From NCBI GenBank assembly GCA_004519485.1, contig CP038116.1:1-64000 (forward strand): a stretch of DNA of 64,000 bases, given 5' to 3'. Below the pieces are notes generated by a model that worked only from the letters and a program-made list of their open reading frames with translations, ran no database searches and was not told the DNA's origin. The DNA is from Nannochloropsis oceanica (taxonomy: Eukaryota; Sar; Eustigmatophyceae; Eustigmatales; Monodopsidaceae). Shown here one piece after another: positions 11,245 to 23,137 of the stretch. The first letter of the stretch is position 1. Each line of letters opens with the position of its first letter. The position numbers were made by a program, and so were the translations under genes.

Positions 11245-12270
11245 AATGTGCGTCGAACCTTTCGAGGAAGGAGGGGAGGGAAGGGAGGGAGGAGCGGTGG
11301 TGAGTGGTGTTACCGTGGATTTTGGGTGTTGGACAAGGGAGAGATTCTACCAATGCCTTATCGCTTTCGCACTTGTCAGGGTAACCAACTAGCGCTTTGT
11401 GGCTGCCTATGTCAGCATCTGACGAGAGACGCGATGAAGGCAACAGACACGCACACGGGTCTCATGGCGCACCGCTCGGCATCGCCCAAGACCCACTGGT
11501 GGAGGGTCAGATGTCAGTTGTCAACCTCCCCCCTTTTTGCCACCAGCTTGCCACACAAACGCCTCACAGTACAAGATAAAGGATGACAAGGTACTAGAGG
11601 AGCAATCTGACCGGTAACACGATGACACATTTGCGTGATGTAGGTGCACCTACTTTTGGAGAGAGGGCGCACGCACACACACACTCGCACGGCACAGACA
11701 CACATACGCAACCCACCCCGGAATATTGAAGGAAACAATCCGCAAAGACGGCACAATAAATCGTTACAATTCGTCCATTTATTCATTGTAAACGTGCGCA
11801 ATTAATGGTTGATACGCTGCATGGTTTTGATAATTACTGCTGTTGTACTACTCGTCGCTTTCCGCTCGCTTTTCAATTCGTTTTGCGTCTGTCATTCGTC
11901 TTCCACTCTCTGCTCACGTAATCTAGCTCTCGCTCTCTCCCTGGAGCCTCGTGGCCCCCTGTGGCCTCATCTACTTTCTTCTCCATGAAAATCTACGAGC
12001 AGACGAGAGTCTGCTGCTTTTCTCAAGGCCAAAAAAATCGTTCTCCCTATCTAAAGTCAGTCTTATCACTTGAGCACGCCCGCTTCATACCTTCATTCGG
12101 TCCGTTCCGTTTGGACACTTTCCCGCACGGCAACGTGGAAGGCAAAACATTCTATTCTAACAACCCATTCTATCATATCAAATTCGCGTCATATTTCACA
12201 TTTTCACTACATAACCCTTTCCCCTCCTTCCCTCCCTCCCTCTCATTCATCCTCTCCCACACTTACATCC
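11245..12270. other. Intergenic, upstream of OXA1
   Basis: This stretch serves as the OXA1 5' region and the 3' flank of the acidic-protein gene. Apart from a short GGGA stretch at 11262-11295 it is free of the tract repeats, and its base composition is more even. Open frames here show no recognisable domain. Confidence 0.5.
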
Positions 12271-13545
12271 CTACGCTACTACCAGTACCGGAGCCGGAGC
12301 AGCAACATTGGCTGCGATGCCTTCCCTCCTTCCGTTTCTTTTTGGAGGCAAGACCATATTTTGCCTCGCATGCAAACCCCTTTTAAGCAGGTGGATCGAC
12401 ATGGGTGAAAATGACGGCACTCCCCCTTCCTTCCATTCCTCCTCTTCATCCTCCTTCCAAAGCTCGTTCTCTTCCTCGTCTTCGTCTTCGTCCTCGCTGA
12501 TTTCCTGCACGACTTGCATCTCGGCAGGATCTACCAGGTGCGCCCACCCTCCCTCTCTCCCACGCCCTCCCATACAATAGCTGGCAGGCCCTTCCTCCGC
12601 CCATCCCTCGCTCCCGTCCTCAGTCCCATCTCTGTTGCCTTCCCCTCCCTCCTCCTCGTCCTCCTCGTCCTCCTCGTCCTCGTCCTCAATCTCTTCTGCT
12701 CCTCCATCCCCTGGGTAGCGAAGGTCTAGGTCATGGGATTTGCGTTTTCTCCTGGCGGTGCTTGTGGAATAGGAGGAAAAAGAAGAACCGGAGGAGGAGG
12801 AGGAGGAGGACAAGCGGGAAGGGGAGGTATCTCCCAGCCCAAAGGGGACGCTTAGAGAGGAGAGGGAGGAGGAGGAACGGGAGGAGGAGCAGAAGGAGGG
12901 GAGGATCGTGGTGGCCAGAGATTCGCTGGAGGTGCTGTGGCTCGACTGAAGTTTAAGCTGTGAATGAGGAAGAGAAGGAGGGAGGGGGGTAGGAGAGGGG
13001 GGAGGGAGGAAGGGAAGGGAAGTGGTGAGTAGGCGTGACTGACTGATTTGATTGCTTTCTCTGCTCTCTCAAATCAGGGCCGCCCTTCCTTCCTTTCTCC
13101 TTACCATTGCCATTGACGAAAACACCGCAGCGACTGTAGCCTTGTCTTCCGCCGCCACCGATATGGTGTGTTGCCGGGTGAGAGAAGGGAGGGAGGGAAG
13201 GCAGGGGGAAGGGAGCATTTCTATTTCTCCCTCTCCAACACCAATAGGTGATGGTTGAGGAGGTGCTTGAAGAGGGACATGCGCCCGCAGTGGACGCGGT
13301 GCGGCCACGTCGTTGTTATTCGTACTGCTGTTGCGACTGCTGCTGCGGCTGCTGCTGCTGCTGCTGGCAGCACCAACAGAAAAGCCATGCGTGGGGATAG
13401 ATGGGGGAATCGGCGAGGCTAAAGAAGGGGGAGAAGAGGGGAACTTGAGGAGGGAGGCGCGTTCCTTTTTCCGGGCCCAGACCTGCCTGCGGCGCTCGTA
13501 GTGACCGAGGCCAACCAGGTCACCGACGGTCTTGCTCCGTTTCAT
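12271..13545 (-). CDS. Unrecognised Ser-rich, acidic protein
   Basis: Two exons, 13545-13105 and 12957-12271, join in phase 0 and give about 375 residues. The start is taken at an ATG that opens MKRSKTVGDLVGLGHYERRR, the most protein-like stretch; an upstream exon is possible because the frame stays open to about 13764. The first half is basic and then Ser/Asn-rich; the second has a Ser-rich run, a basic patch (ARRKRKSHDLDLRYPG), a long Glu/Asp run around 12640-12700, then VDPAEMQVVQEISEDEDED and a basic C-terminus (MVLPPKRNGRREG). No family is recognised. Acidic and basic patches suggest a nuclear or nucleolar protein, but that is a guess from composition alone. Confidence 0.5.
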
Positions 13546-15063
13546 TGGTTTTCTGGTAATCCTGTTATGGTGATGGGTGAGGAGGGGAGGGATACAAAGA
13601 CGGAGTGAGTGACAGAGGGTCAGGAGGTGTGCTTGCTGAGACCGAACTAAGCGGCAAGTCTCCGTCAGAAAAGAGTAGGGGCGCTTCCAGACACCGCGAT
13701 AGATTGGCAATTTCCAGTCCTGAACATCTGCTTTAAATGGCGCAACCCTCCCACTGCATCTCAACTTCAGGGAAGCTTACCTGCTGTCAGTGAATCGGCT
13801 CAGGCCCAAGTAGCAGGGGTTGGTGGGGGGGAGGGGAAGCAAATGGGGGCGCCGCGCGCGGGACACGTGAATAAACGCGCCCTACTGCGTCCTTTGGGCC
13901 TATTTTTGGGTGGCTTGCGACCTATGCAAGGTATTGTGTGAAACATGTGCGTCAAGTGTAGGCTCGGTTGAGGACAGAAGGCACGCGTCAAGCGTTGTTC
14001 CACTTGCTTGTTGGTTGTAGCGCGAACCCATCTGTTGTTGCTGACGAAGACTATGCTATGTCACCTGGGCCTGACTCACTAAGTGGGTGGTGATACTGAT
14101 AAGAAAAGCCAGTCAAGATGCAATGCCCAAAACAGACACGAAAGGAGAGCAGATTGCAGAAGCAAGGATAGATGCTGGAGACGTGTGACATGGTCCACAT
14201 CAGTACCTCAAGTCGAGGACGACGATTGGATCAGTGCGGTCTGAAGTGTTTCTGTTTCGTCGAGATCGTCAGCGTGGAGATGAGCTTTATCCCCTCATTT
14301 TGCAACCCAATCCTAGGGTGTGTGTGGTACCTGTGCTCCCTTCCAAGGTGAGTGGCTGTCATCTACCACAAAGCCATCCAGAAATTTGAGAGCACCACCT
14401 CAACTCGGCCTTAGAGAAAAGCAGACGGCATGTGTCAAGCCAGGTTGAAGCGGAGGAAAGCCGACGTGGTCACATGCCACCCGGAAAGAACAGACACTCC
14501 GGAGAAACCAGTGGCAGCCTACATATCGAGCCTGTCTTCTCCTTGCTTTTTATTGCGTTTCTGTGTATTGTTGTGATATTTCTATTGCTTTTAAGCTAGT
14601 GTCGTGTTCCTTACTGCGCCTTGTTAATCTGTGCCGAGCAGCGCCAGGATCAGGCTGCCACTTGTGGCTCGAAAGAACAAAACGATCTTACCAATTTATC
14701 ACTCGGGTTCAGTCCCTGCTCACGTATTTTGTTTGTTCGTCCGGTCATGTTTTTTATTCATTTAAACAACTTGCTTGTGGAAGACAAGAGAGTATCGCCC
14801 ACGTGCCCACTGGTGGCTTGGGGAAGGCGAGTGCACTGCTGCTTGACCTTTCCTCTTTGCACTCTCCTCAATCATCCCCCTCCCCCTTTCCAACTACCCT
14901 AGCCCTAACGGATACACCCACACTGTGCAAAACCCCTGACTTACAACAAGACTCACAAGGAAAAAGGAAAAAAATGGACAATTTAATCATTAAACCTACA
15001 TATCTACACTGCTTCTTCCCTCCATCCCTCCTTTTCCTCCCTCCCTCCCTCTCTCCCCCTCCC
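13546..15063. other. Intergenic, nothing recognised
   Basis: About 1.5 kb separates the acidic-protein gene from the end of the monooxygenase gene. It lacks long tract arrays and has no frame with a recognisable domain. The plus-strand open frame that runs to about 15279 overlaps the monooxygenase last exon and is treated as noise. Confidence 0.5.
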
Positions 15064-18000
15064 CTACCCCTTCCCTCCCACTGTACACTGATTTCCCCCG
15101 TCTTCTCCCTTCCTCCATGCCTCAGCGAAGGGCACCAACGCAAATTTCACCAAGCGATAGCCGCCCAACTTCCGTTCTCCCCCCCCCTCCTTCCCTCCGT
15201 CCTTCCCTCCGTCCTTAGAAGTAGGAATGGCAGCACCAGTGCGAGGCGCCCCGTAGGCGTTTTTGGCGTACGTTTCTGACTCCAGCTGGCAGTTAAGGGA
15301 AGTGGAAAGAAGAGGGAGATGACTGATGAGCGGTGTACTTTACATTCGTTCCAGTTCTCTTTCTGGAGAGGGAGATGGCCAATGAGTGGTGAAGCCTGTA
15401 TATATACATGCCCTTCCTTCCCTTCCTCTGTGCTCTGTTCTTCCCTTCCCTTCCCTTCCTCTCTTCGTTCCCTTCCTTCCCTTCCTCCCTTCGTTCCCTT
15501 CCTCCCTTCGTTCCTCTCTTCCTTCCTCTCTTCCTTTCTCTCTTCCTCCTCCTTACCTGAATGTCAGTGCAATGCTTGACCCGCACGTTCTGAAAGGCCT
15601 CGAACGCCGCCTGGACGGCTTTGCCTTTATTCTTGGGAAAAAGGGCGTAGGCGTCCCTGAGGAAAGATGGAGGGAGGGAGGGAGGGAGGGACGGAGGGAG
15701 TGTAGGCTTGAGAGACGACGACCTCATGTTGTGGCACGTGGAACGTGACGTGCAAATGGATGGGATAAATGTGCGAAAATCGACGCTGCCTTTCTGTCTT
15801 TCCCGCCCTCTCTTCCCCCTCTTCCCCCCCTCCCTCCCTTCCTCCCTCCCTCCCTCGGCATCAACCTGAGGTATGAGGCCACCTAGACGACCCCCTCTTC
15901 CCTCCCTCCCTCCCTCCCTCCCTTCCTCCCTCCGTGCCAACCTGAGGTATGAGGCGATGTACACTGCGTCCTCCAGGGCTGTGTTCGCGCCTTGCCCCAC
16001 AGAGAGGATCATGGCATGGGCCTGAAGGAGGACGGGAGGGAGGGAGGGAGGGAGGGAGGGGAAGGGGTGAAGAAAGAGTAGGAAGCGTCCTCGATGGTCC
16101 GTGATGGGGAGGGAGGGAGGGAGGGAGGGAGGGAGGGAGGGAGGGAGGGACTCACGGCATCGCCAATCAGCAGGACTCTGCCGTCTAGGTATGACCACTG
16201 AGTGATGGGCGCGCGGTCTATCACTGGACGCTCCAAGATGCCCTCTGCGGGCGTCGCTGCGAAAGGTGGGAGGGAGGGAGGGAGGGAGGGAGGGGACATG
16301 GATGGGAGGGAGTATAGGTAGTCTCCTCGCACCACTTGCCGACTTCGAGGCCACAGGAAGGTAAGAGGGTGCGAGGGAGGGAGGGAGGGAAGGCATGCCT
16401 ACACCTACCTTCAATCATTCCCAGAATGTCGGGAAAGTCAGCGTACTCGTGCAACAGCCATTGCTTCATCCGGGTAGGATTACCGTCGCGACGAATGGGA
16501 GGAGAGGCACCTCCCTTCTTTATCACGGCCCAATACGTGTTCTTCTCCCCGCAGGGCTGCCAGTGGATGAGCTTGCTGAAGGAGGGAGGGAGGAAAGGAG
16601 GAAGGGAAGATTAACACTGAACCCAGGGAGGGAGGGAGGGAGGGAGGGAGGAAGGGAGGGAGGGAGGGAGGAAAGGAGGAGGGGAGGGGACACAGGTGGT
16701 CGTCACCTTTTGTCCTCTCGTCATCGTACAATCCCTCCCTCCCTCCCTCCCTCCCTACCTCGGTTCAGTGTTAATCTTCCCCATCATCTCCTCCCTATCC
16801 GTAGCGGGGTAAGGAATGACAGAGCGGTAAATGAGGCGCCCGTGCTCTCTAGGCTTCCCGTCGCCCACAAACTTCTGCCGGAGCACTGGGAGGGAGGGAG
16901 GAAGGGAGGGAGTGAGGGAAGGATGATATGGCAGATGGACAAGGTGAAGATCCCTCCCTCACTATCGGCAATCCCCCCCCCCCCCCCCCCTTCCTCCCTC
17001 CCTCCCTCCCTCCCGACCTGAGTGCACGCCATCGGCTGCCAAGATGCATTGGGCCTTCACCCTCGAGCCGTCATCAAACATCAGCAGCACCCGCCCTCCC
17101 TCCCCTCCTGCCTCCTCTTCCCCCTCCTCCTCTTCTCCCAGCGCCACGACGTCCACACATGCCTTTCCCATCACAACGACCGGGTCCCCTCCCCCTCCCT
17201 CCCTCCCTCCCTCCCTCCGTCCCTCCAGCACGGCCTGCGCCAGTTGCGTGTGCAGGGTTTGCCAGAAGACGGAGAGGAGGGGCTCCTTGTACTTGGACTC
17301 GAAAATGCCTGCAAGAGGAAGGGAGGGAAGGAGGGATGGGAGAGAGGGAGGGAGGGAGGGAGGGAGGGAAAGCTTACCCACCCGTGTCTTCCGTAACGCT
17401 TTGGGCGGGCGTTTCAAACGTTTGCTTGCGAATTACGCTGCCGGCGGCTTTGACCTAAGGAGGAGGGAGGAGGAGGGAGGAGGAGGGAGGGAGGGAGGGA
17501 GTGAGAGAGGGGAGGAGGGCTGGTAAGCTAAAATTAAAAGCACGCGAAAGAGTGCTCCTCCTCCTCTTCCCCCTCCTCGGTGCCTTCCCACCCTCCTTTC
17601 TCCCATTTGCCCCTTTTCGTTCCCGAAAGAAGAGCACAGAACTCACTCCCTCGTTTCATCTGTGATTTCTTCCCTCCCTCGTCCCCTCCCTCCCTCCCCC
17701 TCTCCATCCCTCCCGTCCTACCCTCTTGAGGAGCTTGGCATCAATCGCTCCGAGAGCCGACAAGCCGTTGGGCCACATGGTCAATGCCGTGCCTTCTCCT
17801 CCTCGCAACGTCGGAGACCGCTCATAAAGCCGAAAGGAAAGGTGCGGGGCGAGGGTTTGAAGAGCCAGGGCTGTGGCCAGGCCGCCAATGCCACCGCCGA
17901 CGATCGCGACGTCGATCGCAGGTGACTCGTCTTCGGAACGTGAGGTCGAGCTAGGGAGAGGGACAGGGAGGGATGAAGGGAGGAAAGGGGAATGAGCACG

Positions 18001-18358
18001 AATGTAAGGGACCAGGAAAGATGTACTCTAAAATGTGCCGGTAAAATGCCAACGTGTGGTGCACTGCGGGAAGCGAGAGAGGGAGGGAGGAAGGGGAGGA
18101 GGGGATGGAGGAAGGAGCATACCTGGGGGGGGAAGCGCCGCCACGGGTGAACGTGCTGGCCATACGGGCCCCGAAAGACGACGACGATGAAGCGGAGGCG
18201 GAGGGTGTGTTGCTGGCTCGGACACTGCATGTGTCGGATCGAGGTGCGTGGCGGGGTTTGTGGGTTAGACTAAGAGGGAGGGGGAGGCAATGACAAGTTA
18301 AGTACCTGATTAAGTGGGAAAGAACGACGACCAGGAGGGCCAGGCGCGCTGGCGGCAT
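15064..18358 (-). CDS. FAD-dependent monooxygenase (aromatic hydroxylase/zeaxanthin-epoxidase-like fold)
   Basis: Eleven exons chain in phase: 18358-18306, 18224-18123, 17950-17722, 17454-17382, 17308-17018, 16885-16759, 16575-16409, 16256-16156, 16021-15942, 15656-15557 and 15285-15064; the product has 514 residues. The start MPPARLALLVVVLSHLI looks like a signal peptide and is followed by a Ser-rich stretch, so targeting to a complex plastid is possible. The FAD-binding motif is VAIVGGGIGGLATALAL, with a downstream ERSP-type acidic end; the DG motif is CILAADGVHS; the GD motif is GRVLLIGDAAHAM, split by an intron, followed by GQGANTALEDAVY. These are the three hallmarks of class A flavoprotein hydroxylases. 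The substrate is unknown. Intron 6 contains an inverted copy of the exon 6 end, and intron 9 a direct copy of the exon 9 end. Confidence 0.85.
15861..15880 (-). pseudogene. Ghost copy of the monooxygenase exon 9 donor region
   Basis: About 18 bp spanning the exon 9 end and its 5' splice site (GCCTCATACCTCAG then GTTG on the minus strand) recurs some 77 bp into the intron. It forms a second potential donor. CCCT tracts separate the two copies. Confidence 0.7.
16604..16623 (+). repeat. Inverted 20-bp copy of the monooxygenase exon 6 end, inside intron 6
   Basis: The plus strand here carries GGGAAGATTAACACTGAACC, identical to the minus-strand end of exon 6 at 16759-16780 and so inverted relative to it. 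The pre-mRNA could pair exon 6 next to its donor with this intron segment. Confidence 0.8.
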
Positions 18359-18466
18359 CTGCTGCGGCTGCTTTTGCTGCTTCTTTGGCTTGTCAATGGA
18401 GCTGTGTGCGTGTCATGTGGGCCGTGTCGAAACTCAACTCAGACGAAGCAACAGCAAAAGAAGCAT

Positions 18467-18628
18467 ATGCGTGTCATGAGCGTGAACTTCGGGCGATCGA
18501 GCCGCAGCGAACTTGAGGAGACCTCGGAACATGTCTACTACTCAAAGCCACCCACGCGCGCCACTCAAAAGCAGGACCAGCTCCATGACGACAAAAAAAA
18601 GGATAAGAAAAGCAAGAAAGCGCCCTAG
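18467..18628 (+). CDS. Possible small unknown protein
   Basis: From the ATG at 18467 the frame gives 53 residues, beginning MRVMSVNFGRSSRSELEE and ending in a Lys-rich DDKKKDKKSKKAP tail. The same frame is open upstream and encodes a Leu-rich hydrophobic segment (LLRLLLLLLWLVNGAVCV), but has no upstream ATG, so a spliced or longer membrane form is only a possibility. Its upstream part overlaps the first exon of the divergent monooxygenase gene. No family is recognised. Confidence 0.25.
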   Translation: MRVMSVNFGRSSRSELEETSEHVYYSKPPTRATQKQDQLHDDKKKDKKSKKAP

Positions 18629-19044
18629 AATAGGTGGGGGGAGGATGTGTTGACCGGGAGGAATGACGCCACTAAAACAAGGAGCAGGAGGCATTTCTCG
18701 GACTTGGAGCGCTGATAGACCCTAACATCCATATGTCCACGTTACAGCACAGTCGATGATGAAGCCACGAGAAATACCCTAGGTATCTGTGCCGACAGTG
18801 GCAACAACATTACCACCGGGAATCAAAGGAGGAGGAGAGGCAGATGAGGAGGAGGAGGAGGACGAAGAGAGCGAGGGAGGCATTAAGCCGTTCACATTGT
18901 CTACTTTCTCTTACATGATAGAGCACCGTTTGTGTCATTATTTATAAATATTTCATTCACGTTTAATGCTTTGTTAAGTGAACATTTACTTTGACTCCTT
19001 CTCTCAACCCCTTCCTTTTTTCTCCCTCTCTTTCTCATAACAAT
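18629..19044. other. Intergenic, 3' flank of the PPR gene
   Basis: No gene is seen. A GGA-rich purine block lies at about 18827-18880 and a more AT-rich stretch at 18930-18990. The latter could hold 3' end signals. Confidence 0.5.
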
Positions 19045-22000
19045 CTACTCGCCAACTTGCCTCCTTCCCTCCCCCTCTTCCACCACCGCCACCTCCTCCT
19101 CGTCCTCCCCCTCCCCTTCCCTCCAAACGCTTATCTTCCCTCCCTCCCTCCCTTCCTCCGTCCACGCCCACCCCTTTCTCGGGGTCGTCACATCATAGTT
19201 CTCATCCACCCTCGCCTTCTCCCTCCCCCCCTCCCTCCCTGCATCCCTTTCTCTCTCCCATTCGCACCTCAACCACGCATTGATACTCGAAAGAGGCACC
19301 AACATTCTTCCCTCGTTCCCCCCTACCCCTTCTTCCACCTCCAAGGGGGGCGAGCATTCCTCCTTTAAGGCCTCTCTCACTCCCTCCCTTACCACCCGGC
19401 TGCTCCTCCCCACGATGATCTGTAGGCCCTCCGGCGCTAGAGTGACATGTCCTTTTTTAATCTCGTTCAAGGCCGTGTGGATGGCGGCACGGGCTAGAGG
19501 ACGGGTGGAGGAATGAAGGTCAAGAGATGAACGGTAGCGGGCGGACCAATGGGGAGGGAGCAAGGGAGCGAAGGAGGAAGAGGAAGAGGAGGAGGAGGAA
19601 GAGGAAGAGGAGGAAGAGACGGTAGACTGATAGAGAGAGTGCAGGAGGGTGGTAGGGAGGAGGAAGGGAGGGGGGGATCGAGGGTAGAGGGAGGGAGGGA
19701 GGGCGGCATCCAGACAGCGGGCGACGGCGGTGAGGAGGGGGAGGGTCGTCTCTTTTGCCTTCCCTTGCACGGATCGAGCCCAGATCCGATGCTCGTCCAT
19801 GAGGTAGAGCGCGGCAGGCCAACATGCTTCCTTCCTCTCCCCCTCCCTCGTGCCCTCTGTCGGAAACGGGGGAAGGAGTGAGGACGGTGAGGAGGAGGAG
19901 GAGGAGGAGGAGGAGGAGGAGGAGGAGGAGGAGGAGGAAGAGGAGGAGGAGTTTTGTGCTTGTGTGAAAGCATGCACTAAACTCGTGTATAGATAGGAAG
20001 GCGGATTGTAGGCCGTGAAGAACCCCCCCGTCCGTCCCCCCTCCTTCCCCCCCATCCTCCTCCCTTCCCTCCTCCCCTGGTGCTGGAGCTGGGCAAAGGC
20101 ATTGCGGAAGACGCGGCAGGCGCCCTCTATATCCCCAGCTTTGGAATATACGTCTAGTAAGGCGCCGTGCATCTCCAGGGAGGGACGGAGGCCTTGAAGG
20201 GTGGCACGGTCAAAAAGCGCTTGGGCGGCGGCGATTTGCGCCCCCGGTGAGGAGGGGGAGGAGGAGGAGGACGGAAGGGAGGGAGGGGCCCTCGCGTATC
20301 CCTTAATGGCAGTGGCGTAGGTAAACACATCAGGTTTCAGACCCCTCCGCTCCAGGCGTGCTAGGGTACGATCGATCTCTTCCACCCTTCCCGCTCTAGT
20401 AACCGCCGCGAGAAGCGCATTGTAATTCCCGATGGAAACGGGTGCCTGCCCTCCCTCCTTCCCTCCCTCGTCCTCGTCCTCCTTTTGCTCGAGGGAGTCC
20501 ATGAGGAGCAGGGCCTGCTCCCATTCCCCCCCGACAGCGAAGGAGGTGAGGATGCAGGTGTAGGCGTTGCTGTCGAGAGGAATACTGTGCTTCTCCTGCA
20601 TGTCCTTGTACAGAAGGGAGGTGACGGTCTTCCACTGTAGGGAGGGGGGTAGTGAAAGACGGAGGAAGGGAGGGAAGGAGGGAGCGCGGGAGAGAGGGAA
20701 GGGAGAAAGAATCCAATCAGTCGTCAAATGCGATCTCCCTGCATGGAGACGAGGGAGGGAGGGAGGGAGGGAGGGAGGGAGGGAGGGAGGAATAAGGATG
20801 AAGACATGCCTGCCCTAGTTTCGCACACGCCGCGGCAATGATGATATAGAGGCGGCGGTCAGGAGGAAGGAGGGCAGGGGGGAGGGACCGAAGGAGGGCG
20901 AGGGCGCGGATGACCTGATTGGCCTTAGCGCAGGCATCGATCGTTTGCAAGAAGGAGTAGGCATCAGGAGTGACGTTCGCTGAAGGAGGGGAGGGAAAGA
21001 GGGAGGGAGGGAGGGAGGGAGAGAGAGAGGGAGGGAGAGAGGGAGAGAGGGAGGGAGGGAGGGAGGGAGGGAGGGAGGGAGGGAGGGAGGAAGGGAGGAA
21101 GGGAGGGATAGGTGGTGAGTAGAGTGCAGCTGCCAAACAAGGAGAAAGGGAGTGAAGGGGGAGGACGTACACTTTTGCATCTCCAGGAACGTCCGATAGC
21201 AGTCATTCGCACGCTTGAGCTGGTTCAGTGCCTGCAACCTTAAATTCCAAGCCAACAGCGGCAAGGACCTCCCTCCCTCCCTCCCTCCCTCCCCCTCCCT
21301 CTGCTGTTGCTGCTGTTGCTGCTGCTGCTGCTGCTTGTGTCCGCGATGCTGTTGTTGTTGTCGTTGTTGTTGCTGCTGCTGCTTATTATGCAAGAGCTGC
21401 AGGCCTTTGGAGACCCGTAGCACATCTTCCCATAACCCTTCGTTTCTATAGACCGTCATCAACCATGTGTAGGCCGATGTGTCAGGAGGTAAGCCCGCGG
21501 CCTCGATCCGACGGGCCAAGGCAGGGAGGGAGGAGGAGGAGGAGGAGGAGGAGGAGGAGGAGAGGGAGTTGGTGGTGGAGGAGGAGGCGACGGAGGGGAG
21601 GAGGGAGGGAGGGAGGGAGAGGGGGAGGATGGGAGAGAAGGGGGAAAGGCGGATGGAGGAGTCAGAGGAGGGGAGGAGGTTGGGATTTTCTTGGGATGGC
21701 GGGCGCTTTGTAGGTGCCCTCCCCCCCTCCTTCCCTCCCTCCCTCCCTCCCTCCCTTCCTCCCTGCTGCTGCTGCTGCTGCTGCTGCTGTCCTTGTCGTT
21801 GTTGGTGTGGATTGACTACTTGTAAGTGGGATGGAGGATTAAACCCTCCTTGCTTCATTTCTTCTAGCAGGGCCAAAGCCTCCCCTGCCCTTCCTTCCCT
21901 TGTGAGCGCGGCAAGCAACCCCCCGCACGTGTAACGATCAAACGTAAGCTGTCGCTTCTCTCGCATCTCTCGGGCGAGGGAGAGGGCGAGGTCCGTGTCG

Positions 22001-23137
22001 TTGGCGGCGGCAAAGGCATTGATGAGCAGGTTGTACGTGACGCGGTCGGGGGGGGGAGGGGAGACGAGGGAGGGAAGAAGGGGGGCGGATGTTAAGGAGG
22101 AGGAGGAGGAGGACGAGAAGGAGGAGGAGGAGGAGGAGGAGGAGGACTTCTTCCCTCCCATCCTCCCTCCTTCCTTCATAAATTGGAGTACGCTCAGGGC
22201 GTGGTCTCTTTTGTCTGCTTTTATGTAGGCGCGGATCAAGTGATTGTACATATGCACATTGGGCTCGAACCTCCCTCCTTTGCTCCCTCCCTCCATCCCT
22301 CGCATCAGGGCTTTGACAGTTTCCCATTTCCCTTGGTTGGCGAAGGCGGCGGCAACGAGGGAGTAGACTAGGACGTCAGGTGCTATCCCTCGCTCCTTCA
22401 TTTCGATTAACAAGCCCAGGGCCTTAAGCGGTTCATTGGCTTTGCCACAAGCGGCGATGGCGCGCGTGAAGACTGTGATGTCAAGAGGAATGGAGGAATA
22501 TTCGAGGAGGCGGAGGAGGCTGAGGGGAGGAAGGGAAAAAAGGAATGAGTAAGCTGCTGTAATGTTTGACGCAGGAATGTGGAGTGGAAAGCGATGAGTG
22601 AGAGAGAAAGAAGGTGATGCTAAATAGATAGGGAAGGAAAAGGGAATTAAGGAAGGAAGGAAGGGAGGAAGAAAGGGAGGGAAGGTGGCAATCTAGCGTA
22701 AGTACGTACCCGGGCACGTCGAGGACATTGACATATTTCTCGAAGACCTTGCTCATCTCCCCTGCGCCTCCCCCTCCTGTTCCACTGCCACCTTTTGCAT
22801 AACTCTTTAGACTATCCTGTTTTCTATCTCCTGGCATCGTAGCTGACGGCTTTATGTACGACTGGTGTTGCTGTTGCGGCTTCATTTTCCTGGCCTCTGG
22901 CGCCGGCTTTTTTGCTGTTTTTTTCCTTGGTTGCTCCTCCTTCTTCGGTTGCTGCGGTTTGTTCCTGCATTCTTCTGTCCGTGGCAGCGATGATGGGGAT
23001 GACGTTTGCGTCTTCAGGGTGGTGAGCAGTCGCGCGATGGCTAGAAAGGCAGCCCTATGACGGGGTTGTGGGGAGGTCAATGGGAAGAGGCTGGCAGCCA
23101 ACCCACGCCTCGCCGCTACGGAGCTGCTTGACCTCAT
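19045..23137 (-). CDS. Pentatricopeptide repeat (PPR) protein with Smr-like C-terminal region
   Basis: Four exons (23137-22710, 22519-21171, 20979-20810, 20634-19045) give about 1178 residues. The start MRSSSSVAARRGLAASLFPL resembles a mitochondrial presequence. PPR units follow, for example VFTRAIAACGKANEPLKA, VHMYNHLIRAYIKADKRDHA, VTYNLLINAFAAANDTDLA, NYNALLAAVTRAGRVEEIDR and VFTYATAIKGYARA, so organelle RNA processing is the likely role. Near the C-terminus, SSLDLHSSTRPLARAAIHTA followed by LQIIVGRSSRVV resembles the LDLH and GxG-type motifs of Smr domains; this assignment is tentative. Glutamine, serine and glycine runs encoded by CAG, TCC and GGA repeats interrupt the helical units. The third intron has a GC donor (CAG then GCATGT). 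Confidence 0.83.
19886..19952. repeat. (GGA)n microsatellite coding for a serine run in the PPR gene
   Basis: An almost pure GAG/GGA trinucleotide run reads as poly-Ser on the minus strand inside the last exon, between PPR units. Such runs vary in length between strains. Confidence 0.9.
20635..20809 (-). other. GC-AG intron in the PPR gene
   Basis: Phase 0 joining of LGQ to WKTVTSLLY needs a donor directly after CAG; the next bases on the minus strand are GCATGT, a good GC-type donor, and the acceptor is TACAG. No GT donor fits the phase at this point. Confidence 0.7.

Noticed and set aside
14563-15279. Plus-strand 238-codon frame
   Set aside because: It overlaps the well-supported last exon of the monooxygenase gene in antisense and its end is translated CCCT tract.
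15122-15285. An earlier stop for the monooxygenase at 15122 (ending ICVGALR)
   Set aside because: Counting the C9 run places the exon in the other frame, which gives a length divisible by three and a more natural end (GGYRLVKFALVPFAEAW) stopping at 15064.
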